Below are positions 57,764 to 64,000 of a DNA stretch of 64,000 bases, piece after piece (the first letter of the stretch is position 1; every line of letters starts with the position of its first letter). A model generated the notes under the pieces. The model saw only the letters and a list, made by a program, of their open reading frames with translations. It was not told where the DNA came from and made no database searches. The position numbers and the translations under genes are program-made. Source of the stretch: Prauserella muralis. GTDB lineage: Bacteria; Actinomycetota; Actinomycetes; Mycobacteriales; Pseudonocardiaceae. The stretch spans positions 248,001 to 312,000 of the forward strand of contig NZ_MASW01000006.1 in NCBI RefSeq assembly GCF_003202285.1. The letters are read 5' to 3'.

Positions 57764-58210
57764 GTGGACGAGATCCCCGAACGCCTGGTCACCAAGCCGA
57801 GCTGGCTGCTGACGCAGCTCGCCGTGCACGCCCGCAGGCTGGCCTTCGACGGCTTCGCCGAGACGGGCGCGCGGGGCTACCACTACCGGATCCTCGCCGC
57901 GCTGCAGGAGTTCGGCCCGGCGAGCCAGGCCGAGCTGGGCCGCCGGTGCGGCATGGACCGCAGCGACGTCGTGGCGGCCATCAACGACCTGGCCGCCGAG
58001 GGCTACGTCGAGCGCACGCCGGACCCGGACGACCGCAGGCGCAACATCGTGACCCTCAACGACGCCGGCACGCGGCAGCTGCGGCGCATGGACCGCGTGC
58101 TCGACGGGGTGCAGGACGACCTGCTCTCCCCGCTGACCGCCCAGGACCGGCAGACCCTCACCCGGCTGCTCACCCGGCTGGTCGCGCACCACCGGCCCGC
58201 CGGGGACTGA
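57764..58210 (+). CDS. MarR-family regulator
   Basis: A 148-residue MarR protein with a winged HTH: YHYRILAALQEFGPASQAELGRRCGMDRSDVVAAINDLAAEGYVERTPDPDDRRRNIVTLNDAGTRQL. The ends are helical for dimerisation. The GTG at 57764 lacks a Shine-Dalgarno; an in-frame start at 57725 also lacks one. The target is not known. It diverges from the ArsR-SRPBCC operon and converges on the deacetylase gene. Confidence 0.85.
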   Translation: MDEIPERLVTKPSWLLTQLAVHARRLAFDGFAETGARGYHYRILAALQEFGPASQAELGRRCGMDRSDVVAAINDLAAEGYVERTPDPDDRRRNIVTLNDAGTRQLRRMDRVLDGVQDDLLSPLTAQDRQTLTRLLTRLVAHHRPAGD

Positions 58211-58219
58211 CGCACGGCG

Positions 58220-59107
58220 TCACACGCGCTGCCCGGCGTCCACGACGGTGTGCCGGTAGTGTTCGGCGATCTCGTCGCTGGTGGTCAGCCAGACATCCGG
58301 CTGCGCGGCGAGGTATGCCAGCGCCTCGTCGAGGTATCTGGCCCGGAACGCCTGGCCGATCACGAACGGATGCAGCGCGAGCGCCAGCACCCGGCCGCCG
58401 GTCCGGGCATCGGCGCGCAGCTGCTCGTGCTGGTCGCGCACGATCCGGACGAACTCGGGTCCGGTGATCCCCCTGCTGAACAGCAGCAGGTCGTTGAGTT
58501 CCACCGTGTACGGCACGCTGAGCATGCCGGGCACGTTCAGCCGGTACGGCTGGTCGTCGTTGGTCCAGTCCAGCACGTAGCTCAGGCCGAGCTCGGCGAG
58601 CAGGGCCGGCGTGTTGGCGGTCTCGGTGAGGCCGGGCCCCATCCAGCCCTGAGGTCCGCGACCGGTGGCGGCGGCGATCTTGTCGACGATCCCGGCGAGA
58701 ACGTGCCGCTCCTGCTCGCGCTCCAGGCCGGTGTGCAGGATGGAGTTGGTCTGCCCGTGCGCGAGCCAGGCCCAGTCGCGCTCGACGCCCGCCGTGATGA
58801 TCTGCGGATAGTGGTCGGCCGCCTCCGAGTTCAGCAGCGCGCTCGCCCTCATGCCGTGCCGGTCGAGACTGTCGATCGTGCGCCAGATGCCCACCCGCAC
58901 CCCGTAGTCGCGCCAGCCGTGGTTGAGCGGGTCGGGCACGAGGTCGGCCGTGCCGGGCCAGATGCTCGTGGACGGGCGGCCGAGGTGGAAATGCTCGATG
59001 TTGAGTCCGATGTAGACGGCGACGCGAGCGCCGCCCGGCCAGCTGAGGGCGGGGCGCTCGATGATCGGACTGTAGTCGAAGAGTGGGTTGCCGGTTGTCT
59101 CGGTCAT
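58220..59107 (-). CDS. Polysaccharide deacetylase-like (NodB-fold) protein
   Basis: A 295-residue protein resembling the allantoinase/PuuE side of the NodB superfamily: VAVYIGLNIEHFHLG near the start, DYGVRVGIWRTIDSLDRHGMRASALLNSEAADHYPQII, GWMGPGLTETANTPALLAELGLSYVLDWTNDDQPY, LALALHPFVIGQAFRARYLDEAL. The His in ALHPF and Asp/Glu positions are as in metal-dependent deacetylases, though the classical TFDD start is absent, so the substrate may be a small amide. ATG 59107 is used. It diverges from a MerR gene. Confidence 0.8.
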   Translation of the reverse strand: MTETTGNPLFDYSPIIERPALSWPGGARVAVYIGLNIEHFHLGRPSTSIWPGTADLVPDPLNHGWRDYGVRVGIWRTIDSLDRHGMRASALLNSEAADHYPQIITAGVERDWAWLAHGQTNSILHTGLEREQERHVLAGIVDKIAAATGRGPQGWMGPGLTETANTPALLAELGLSYVLDWTNDDQPYRLNVPGMLSVPYTVELNDLLLFSRGITGPEFVRIVRDQHEQLRADARTGGRVLALALHPFVIGQAFRARYLDEALAYLAAQPDVWLTTSDEIAEHYRHTVVDAGQRV

Positions 59108-59124
59108 GCCGCCACGGTAGAACC

Positions 59125-59138
59125 TGACATTGATGTCA
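59125..59138. promoter_or_regulatory. MerR-type inverted repeat TGACAT-TG-ATGTCA
   Basis: A perfect 6-bp-arm repeat lies between the divergent deacetylase and MerR genes. On the minus strand it includes TTGACAT, which could be the -35 of the deacetylase promoter. Confidence 0.6.
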
Positions 59139-59171
59139 AGTTCAAGTCCGGAGCGGGCAGGTGAGGCGGAC

Positions 59172-59537
59172 ATGCGAATCGGAGAGCTCGCACGGCGGAC
59201 GGGCGTGAGCGAGCGATCGCTGCGGTACTACGAGCAACAGAGGCTGCTCGCGGCCGACCGCACGGCGGGCGGCCATCGCGACTATCCGGAACACGCGGTC
59301 GACCGGGTCATCCGCATCCAGGAACTGTTCGCCGCGGGACTGCACAGCAGGACGATCGCCCGCCTGCTGCCGTGCATGCGCGACGCCGACGGTGGCCCCT
59401 CCGAGGTCGCCACGCCGCAACTGGTCACCGACCTGGTCGCCGAGCGCGAGCGCATCGACCGGATGATCACGGAGCTGACGAGGTCGCGCGAGGTCCTCGA
59501 CGAGGTGATCGAGGCAGCACGCACACCCGGCGACTGA
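59172..59537 (+). CDS. MerR-family regulator
   Basis: A 121-residue protein starting MRIGELARRTGVSERSLRYYEQQRLL, the canonical MerR winged HTH, then a helix with AGLHSRTIARLLPCMRDADGG and a coiled-coil dimer helix LVAERERIDRMITELTRSREVLDEVI. One Cys near position 70 is present, but the metal-binding pattern of metal sensors is not. ATG 59172 follows a GAGGCGGAC start signal. It likely controls the divergent deacetylase gene. Confidence 0.9.
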   Translation: MRIGELARRTGVSERSLRYYEQQRLLAADRTAGGHRDYPEHAVDRVIRIQELFAAGLHSRTIARLLPCMRDADGGPSEVATPQLVTDLVAERERIDRMITELTRSREVLDEVIEAARTPGD

Positions 59538-59543
59538 GCCTTA

Positions 59544-59579
59544 TATATCACTGTCCAAATATACGCTCGTCGTGATATA
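59544..59579. promoter_or_regulatory. Inverted repeat TATATCAC / GTGATATA
   Basis: TATATCAC (59544-59551) and GTGATATA (59572-59579) flank an AT-rich middle containing AAATATACG, in otherwise GC-rich DNA. It lies about 50 bp upstream of the DoxX-like gene and is a probable operator/promoter. Confidence 0.55.
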
Positions 59580-59628
59580 CAGGCCTCAGCACACCTGTGT
59601 CACGACGACCACGAACGGATGCAGCGCG

Positions 59629-60057
59629 ATGGACACCACGGGAACCGCACCGGGGACCCTCCCCCACCAGGCGGCCGCGACGCGACTGGCGGCGATGCTG
59701 CTCGCGGGCGGCAGCATGCACTTCCTCGCGCCCAGGTTCTTCGACGGCATCATCCCGCAGGCGCTTCCCGGGCAGGCCAGGACCTACACCTACGTGTCCG
59801 GACTCGCCGCACTGGCCCTCGGAGCGGGGCTGGCGGCTCCGCCGACCCGCAGGGCCGCGGCGGGCCTGGCGAGCGCGTTCTTCGTCGCGGTGATGCCCGC
59901 GAAGGTCCAGCTTGCGCTCGACTGGTGCCGCAGCGACACCACACCGCTGCCCGCCAAGATCGCCGGTATCGGGCAGCTCTTCTGGCAGGTACCGCTCGTG
60001 ACCGAGGCCCTCAAGGTGCGCCGCGGCACCCCGCGCCGGAGCCGTGGTTCACGGTAG
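59629..60057 (+). CDS. DoxX-like small membrane protein
   Basis: A 142-residue protein with three to four hydrophobic segments: ATRLAAMLLAGGSMHFLAPRFFDGIIP, TYVSGLAALALGAGLAAP, AGLASAFFVAVMPAKVQLAL and IAGIGQLFWQVPLVTEAL. This fits DoxX/DUF4267-type membrane proteins of unknown activity. ATG 59629 has a weak Shine-Dalgarno. The next gene, an ArsR regulator, follows 32 bp on and may be co-transcribed. Confidence 0.65.
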   Translation: MDTTGTAPGTLPHQAAATRLAAMLLAGGSMHFLAPRFFDGIIPQALPGQARTYTYVSGLAALALGAGLAAPPTRRAAAGLASAFFVAVMPAKVQLALDWCRSDTTPLPAKIAGIGQLFWQVPLVTEALKVRRGTPRRSRGSR

Positions 60058-60089
60058 ACAGGCAATTAGCTAGTTAGCATAATGGCGTA

Positions 60090-60392
60090 GTGCTGGACGC
60101 GGACCTGCTCAGAGCGCTCGCCAACGAGAAGCGGCTGCGCGTGCTGGAGTGGCTGCGCGACCCGGTGGCCCACTTTCCGCCGCAGCGCGACGGCGATCTG
60201 GTGCGCGACGGCGTGTGTTCGCAGCTCATCGCCGAGAAACTGGGCGTCAGCGCACCGACCTGCGGCGAGCACCTGAAGGTGCTCAGCAGGGCGGGCCTGC
60301 TGCGCAGCACGAAGATCAAACAGTGGGTGTTCTACCGGCGCGACGAAGAACGCATCGCCGAGGCGAAGGAGCTGCTGGGCAGTGATTGGTGA
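60090..60392 (+). CDS. ArsR-family regulator
   Basis: A 100-residue winged-HTH protein: ALANEKRLRVLEWLRDPVAHF, then CSQLIAEKLGVSAPTCGEHLKVLSRAGLL and KIKQWVFYRRDEERIAEAKELLG. The ELCVCDL metal motif of arsenic sensors is absent; two separate Cys residues are present (near 43 and 55). The GTG start (60090) follows a TTAGCATAATGG stretch and probably lies on a leaderless message. It overlaps the dehydratase gene by 11 bp. Confidence 0.85.
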   Translation: MLDADLLRALANEKRLRVLEWLRDPVAHFPPQRDGDLVRDGVCSQLIAEKLGVSAPTCGEHLKVLSRAGLLRSTKIKQWVFYRRDEERIAEAKELLGSDW

Positions 60393-61353
60393 GCAGGAGC
60401 AGGACACGGCCGTCGCGACGCCGGAGGACATCCGGCGCACCTACGACGTGCTGGCGCCGTACGTCCGGCGGACCCCGGTGCTGGAGCTGGACCCGCACGA
60501 CCTCACCGGCGACGCGGGCACGGGGCCGTGGCGGCTCGCGCTCAAACTGGAGTACCTGCAGCGGTCCGGCTCGTTCAAGGTCCGCGGCGCGTTCGCGAAC
60601 CTGTTGTTGCGCGAGCCGCCCGAGGCCGGGGTCGTCGCGGCGTCGGGCGGCAACCACGGCGTGGCCGTCGCCTACGCCGCTCACCGGCTGGGTGTGCGTG
60701 CCAGGATCTACGTGCCCACCATCTCCGCGCCCGCCAAGATGGACCGGATCCGTGAGCTCGGCGCGGAACTGGTGGTGGGCGGCGATCGCTACGCCGACGC
60801 GCTGGCCGCCGCCGACTCCTGGGTCGCCGAGTCCGGGGCGCTGTCCGTGCACGCCTTCGACCAGCGCGAGACGCTGCTCGGCCAGGGCGGCGTCGGCGTC
60901 GAGCTGGCCGAGCAGGTCCCGGGGCCGGACACCGTGCTCGTGCCCGTCGGCGGCGGCGGGCTGATCGGCGGCATCGCCGCCTACTTCGCCGGCTCGGCGC
61001 GGGTGGTGGCCGTCGAGCCCACCGGCGCGCCCACGCTGCACACCGCCCGAGTCCAGGGCACACCGGCCGACGCGCCCGCGGACAGCGTGGCCGCCGACGC
61101 GCTCGCTCCGCGCCGCATCGGCGAGCTCGCCTTCCGGGTCGCTCAGTCCTTTGTGGACGAATCAGTGCTCGTGGAGGACGACGCCATCCTGACGGCCCAG
61201 CGGGTGCTGTGGCAGGCCGCCAGGGTGGCCGTCGAGCCCGCCGCCGCGGTCGGGGTGGCCGCGCTGCTCTCCGGGGCCTACCGGCCCGCGCCCGGCGAGC
61301 GGGTCGCCGTGGTCCTCAGTGGATCGAACCGGCCGCCCGGCTTCCTGGCCTGA
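60382..61353 (+). CDS. PLP-dependent threonine/serine dehydratase-like protein
   Basis: A 323-residue fold-type II PLP enzyme. The cofactor Lys is in GSFKVRGA (Lys66), the Asn loop is ASGGNHGVAVAYAA, and the phosphate-binding glycine loop is VPVGGGGLIGGIAA. It should remove ammonia from threonine or serine to give the 2-oxo acid. There is no C-terminal ACT regulatory domain, as in catabolic or serine-racemase-like forms. Its start overlaps the ArsR gene, so the two are probably co-regulated. Confidence 0.85.
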   Translation: MIGEQEQDTAVATPEDIRRTYDVLAPYVRRTPVLELDPHDLTGDAGTGPWRLALKLEYLQRSGSFKVRGAFANLLLREPPEAGVVAASGGNHGVAVAYAAHRLGVRARIYVPTISAPAKMDRIRELGAELVVGGDRYADALAAADSWVAESGALSVHAFDQRETLLGQGGVGVELAEQVPGPDTVLVPVGGGGLIGGIAAYFAGSARVVAVEPTGAPTLHTARVQGTPADAPADSVAADALAPRRIGELAFRVAQSFVDESVLVEDDAILTAQRVLWQAARVAVEPAAAVGVAALLSGAYRPAPGERVAVVLSGSNRPPGFLA

Positions 61354-61377
61354 CGCCACCGCGGCACCGCGGTCGCT

Positions 61378-62127
61378 TCAGTCCACGACCTGGTCGATCA
61401 GGGCCTGGGCAATGTCGTGCACCTTGATGTTGGTGTGCTGCGAGAGGTCCACGAGAACGGCGAAGGCATCGTCGGCCGAGTACCCGCGCTGAGCCATGAG
61501 GATGCCCTTCGCCTGCTCGATCACCCCGCGATGGCGCATGGCCTCGTGCAGGTGGGTGTTCTCCTCCAGCACGGCGCGATGCGCGTGGCGCAGCCTCCTC
61601 AGCGCGTCCAGCACCGCACGCAGCCGACCCGGATGCGTCTCCCACCAGTTGCCCGCCTCCCCCGCGTCCCCGCCGTCGGGGTGCTCGAGCAGGCCGTCCA
61701 GTTCGGTGACGTCCTCGACGTGGTGCAGCACGCCGAGCACCGTGCCGTCCTCGACGATCGGCGAGTTGACCGGCGTCCACACCTTCTTGACGAACGCCGT
61801 GCCGCCGGGAACGGGCACGTCGTAGCGCTGGATGCCCATGTAGTGACGCTGGGCACGGCCCAGCACGTGCTGCAACGAGGCGCCGAGCTTGTCGACGCCG
61901 TCGGAGCCGGGGTCGGCCGGGTTGTCCGGGAAGGCGTCGAACAGGTACTCGCCCCGCAGCTCGTCCTCCGTGCGGAGGGTCGCCCGCTCGTACGCCGGGT
62001 TCACGGCCCGGATGCGCAACTCGGAATCGAGCAGCAGGTAGGGCGCCGACGTCATCCGGAAGGCCGCGTCGGCGCGCGACGACTCCAGTACCCGGAACTG
62101 CCTGTTGGCCACGACCGCGCTCCTCAC
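61378..62127 (-). CDS. PAS-ANTAR protein
   Basis: A 249-residue protein. Residues about 25-145 form a PAS-like sensor domain (YLLLDSELRIRAVNPAYERATLRTEDELRGEYLFDAFPDNP). The last 60 residues form an ANTAR RNA-binding domain: RGVIEQAKGILMAQRGYSADDAFAVLVDLSQHTNIKVHDIAQAL. ANTAR proteins bind dual hairpins in leader RNAs and act as antiterminators. It should sense a small ligand or light/redox signal. A short helical linker LEENTHLHEAMRH joins the parts. Start GTG 62127 is likely. Confidence 0.85.
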   Translation of the reverse strand: MRSAVVANRQFRVLESSRADAAFRMTSAPYLLLDSELRIRAVNPAYERATLRTEDELRGEYLFDAFPDNPADPGSDGVDKLGASLQHVLGRAQRHYMGIQRYDVPVPGGTAFVKKVWTPVNSPIVEDGTVLGVLHHVEDVTELDGLLEHPDGGDAGEAGNWWETHPGRLRAVLDALRRLRHAHRAVLEENTHLHEAMRHRGVIEQAKGILMAQRGYSADDAFAVLVDLSQHTNIKVHDIAQALIDQVVD

Positions 62128-62232
62128 CCACCACCGGTCTCGTGACGGATCCGTGCCGTTATTCCCGTGTGGGGCGCCCGCGAAACCGGTGCCGGAACTT
62201 CCGGGTCTCGTCCGGAGATCATCGGCATCGCC

Positions 62233-63258
62233 TCAATGCTGCGCGGGTGGCGCGGTGCTGTCCCGGACGACCAGCTCGGTCGCCAGCTCCACCCGCGGGC
62301 TTTCGATCTGCTCGCCCCGGACCAGCCGCAGCACGGTACGCACGGCGAGCCTGCCCATGTCGGCCATCGGCTGGCGGACGGTGGTGAGCGGCGGCGACGA
62401 CCAGCGGGCCTCGGGCAGGTCGTCGAAGCCCACCACGCTGACGTCGGCGGGAACGCGCAGGCCCTCCCTGCGCAGCGCCTCGTAGACGCCGAGTGCCATC
62501 TGGTCGCTGGCGGCGAAGACCGCCGTGGGCCGCTCGGCAAGCGCGGCCAGCCGCCGCCCAGCGCGGAAGCCGGACTCGTAGTCGAATACTCCCTGCACCA
62601 CCAGCTCGTCGGAGACCGTGAGCCCCGCGGTCTCGAGCCCGGCGCGGTAGCCGTCGAGGCGTGCTCTGCTGCACCACAGCTCGGGGCGTCCCGCCACGAA
62701 GCCGATGCGCCGGTGCCCGAGCCCGGTCAGGTGCTCGGTGGCGCTGAGCCCGCCCGCCCAGTTGGTGGAGCCGATCGTGGGCACGGCCAGGTCGGGTACC
62801 CCCGCCGGGTCCACCACCACGGCGGGCACGTGCAGCTCTTCCAGCTCGGAGTGCAGCGCGCTGTCGAGGTCGGTGGTGACGAGGATGGCGCCGTCGCTGG
62901 CGCGCGAGCGGAGATTGTCCAGCCACTGCCGGGTGGAGCTGGCCCTGCGGTGGATGGCCGACACGACCGTGCCGGTGCCCTCCGCATGGGCGGCGTCCTC
63001 GACACCGCGGATGATCTCCACGGCCCACGGGCTGTCCAGGTCGTTGAACACCAGGTCGAGCAGGCCGATCCGGCCGCCGGGCTGGCCGCCGCCCCTGCGC
63101 CGGTAGCCGTGGCTGCGCAGCAGGGTCTCGATCCGCTCACGGGTCGCGGGAGCGACGTCGGCCCGCCCGTTGAGCACCCGCGACACCGTCGGCGCGGACA
63201 CCCCTGCTTCGGCGGCGATGGCCGAGATGGTCACGGCCCGAGGCGGGGTGTCGGCCAC
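62233..63258 (-). CDS. LacI-family regulator, probably of the xylanase gene
   Basis: A 341-residue repressor: an N-terminal LacI HTH (VTISAIAAEAGVSAPTVSRVLNGRADVAPATRERIETLL), then a periplasmic-binding-like sugar domain (RIGLLDLVFNDLDSPWAVEIIRGVEDAA; DQMALGVYEALRREGLRVPADVSVVGFDDLPEARWSSPPLTTVRQ). GTG 63258 follows GGAGGAG. It diverges from the xylanase gene, which has CCGGAAAA-type palindromes in its promoter, so repression lifted by xylo-oligosaccharides is likely. Confidence 0.9.
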   Translation of the reverse strand: MADTPPRAVTISAIAAEAGVSAPTVSRVLNGRADVAPATRERIETLLRSHGYRRRGGGQPGGRIGLLDLVFNDLDSPWAVEIIRGVEDAAHAEGTGTVVSAIHRRASSTRQWLDNLRSRASDGAILVTTDLDSALHSELEELHVPAVVVDPAGVPDLAVPTIGSTNWAGGLSATEHLTGLGHRRIGFVAGRPELWCSRARLDGYRAGLETAGLTVSDELVVQGVFDYESGFRAGRRLAALAERPTAVFAASDQMALGVYEALRREGLRVPADVSVVGFDDLPEARWSSPPLTTVRQPMADMGRLAVRTVLRLVRGEQIESPRVELATELVVRDSTAPPAQH

Positions 63259-63354
63259 AGCTCCTCCTTCGTTCCTGCTCAGCGTACGAAGCGCGCACGC
63301 AGGCACCGGGCTTGACCCTCGCCCGGCGACAGCCTAATGTCGCTCGGCACTGCA

Positions 63355-63381
63355 TTCCGGAATTTTCCGGAAAAGTTTCGG
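63355..63381. promoter_or_regulatory. LacI-type operator cluster upstream of xylanase
   Basis: TTCCGGAA (63355-63362) is followed immediately by TTTTCCGGAAAA (63363-63374) and then GTTTCGG (63375-63381). On the minus strand this gives CCGAAAC-TTTTCCGG, like the CGAAA/TTTCG operators of actinobacterial sugar repressors. Confidence 0.65.
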
Positions 63382-63400
63382 ACAGAACTGGGAGACCCCG

Positions 63401-64000
63401 ATGAAGCCGGTCCGCCTCGTCCGTCTTGCCACCGCCCCACTCCTCGCCGCCGCACTGTCCGTCCCGCTGGCCGCGCAGGCGGCCGCCGCGGCACCGCCCC
63501 AACAGCACTCCGCCGCCCCCGCCACGCACGCCCACCACGGCAAGCCCGGCACGCTGCGCGCGGCCGCCCCCGAGGGCTTCGTCATCGGCTCGGCGGTCGC
63601 AGGCGGCGGCCACCACCTGGAACAGCCCTACCCCGACCCGTTCACCTCCGACCGCCCCTACCGCAAGCAGCTGGCCAGGGAGTTCAGCTCGGTCTCGCCC
63701 GAGAACCAGATGAAGTGGGAGTACATCCACCCGGAACGCGACCGGTACGACTTCGCCATGGCCGACAGGATCGTGGCTTTCGCCGAGCGCAACCGTCAGG
63801 CCGTCCGCGGGCACACGCTGCTGTGGCACAGCCAGAACCCGGCCTGGCTCGAGGAGGGCGGCTTCTCGCCTGCCGAGCTGCGGGAGATCCTGCGTGAGCA
63901 CATCACCACCGTCGTCGGCCGCTACGCCGGCCGCGTGCAGCAGTGGGACGTCGCCAACGAGGTCTTCGACGACACGGGCGCGCTGCGCACGCGGGACAAC
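63401..64000 (+). CDS. GH10 endo-xylanase, 5' part
   Basis: A partial gene cut by the window end after 200 codons. The protein starts with a signal peptide (RLVRLATAPLLAAALSVPLAAQA), then a GH10 domain: FVIGSAVAGGGHHLE, FSSVSPENQMKWEYIHPERDRYDFAMADRI, RGHTLLWHSQNPAWL, and QWDVANEVFDD with the acid/base Glu187. It is secreted and cuts beta-1,4-xylan. It is regulated by the adjacent LacI gene and operators. The second catalytic Glu should lie beyond the window. Confidence 0.92.
   Translation, partial: MKPVRLVRLATAPLLAAALSVPLAAQAAAAAPPQQHSAAPATHAHHGKPGTLRAAAPEGFVIGSAVAGGGHHLEQPYPDPFTSDRPYRKQLAREFSSVSPENQMKWEYIHPERDRYDFAMADRIVAFAERNRQAVRGHTLLWHSQNPAWLEEGGFSPAELREILREHITTVVGRYAGRVQQWDVANEVFDDTGALRTRDN

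Overview
The window is high-GC actinobacterial DNA. The host genes (LytR-CpsA-Psr cell-wall protein, FadD15-type acyl-CoA synthetase, membrane diguanylate cyclase, GH10 xylanase with a LacI regulator, many TetR/MarR/ArsR/MerR regulators, GTG and leaderless starts) suggest a Pseudonocardiaceae-type organism such as Amycolatopsis or a relative. The genus is inferred from gene style, not from a search.

Left part (1 to about 37,360): most of a siphovirus-type temperate prophage, read almost entirely leftward. Read from right to left it has a large serine integrase (35,821-37,320), two small genes including an HNH nuclease, terminase, portal, MuF-like head protein, scaffold, major capsid, head-tail connectors, tail tube, a tail-assembly chaperone pair with a clear -1 frameshift site, tape measure, minor tail proteins, and a lysis module (holins and a GH19-type endolysin). 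An early/replication operon follows: dNMP kinase, RecB-like nuclease, a possible Gp3-like recombination directionality factor, a tRNA-like gene, PD-(D/E)XK nuclease, primase-helicase, family A DNA polymerase, HNH and zinc-finger proteins, a sigma-factor-like protein, a DUF1353 protein and a DEDDh exonuclease. At the extreme left a rightward ribbon-helix-helix regulator sits behind two palindromes that recur elsewhere in the prophage. The left prophage end lies outside the window. The right end interrupts a host gntP-family permease gene, which has lost its C-terminus.

The prophage has its own control elements: GGTGTA/ACACC palindromes at four sites; a two-block motif AAGGACCCGG-N9-GGGTGTAGCC upstream of leftward genes; and two copies of a roughly 180-bp imperfect inverted repeat, one of them at the late/early operon boundary.

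Right part (37,360-64,000): host chromosome. It holds truncated gntP, an HhH-GPD protein, FadD15-like ligase, an SDR, an MFS exporter, then a 545-bp intergenic region containing five tandem mini-genes on the minus strand. Each has its own Shine-Dalgarno sequence and encodes MSDRDF or a close variant; this is the most unusual item in the window. Next come a diguanylate cyclase, a phospholipase A2 fused to a multi-span membrane domain, an LCP protein, an XRE regulator behind an 18-bp palindrome, a Baeyer-Villiger-type monooxygenase with divergent TetR, a tRNA with a UAG anticodon, a VapBC-type toxin-antitoxin pair, and a run of small regulator-enzyme units ending in the partial xylanase gene.

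Starts were picked by eye from Shine-Dalgarno position, ATGA/GTGA overlaps and family length. Family names rest on motif recognition, not on database searches.
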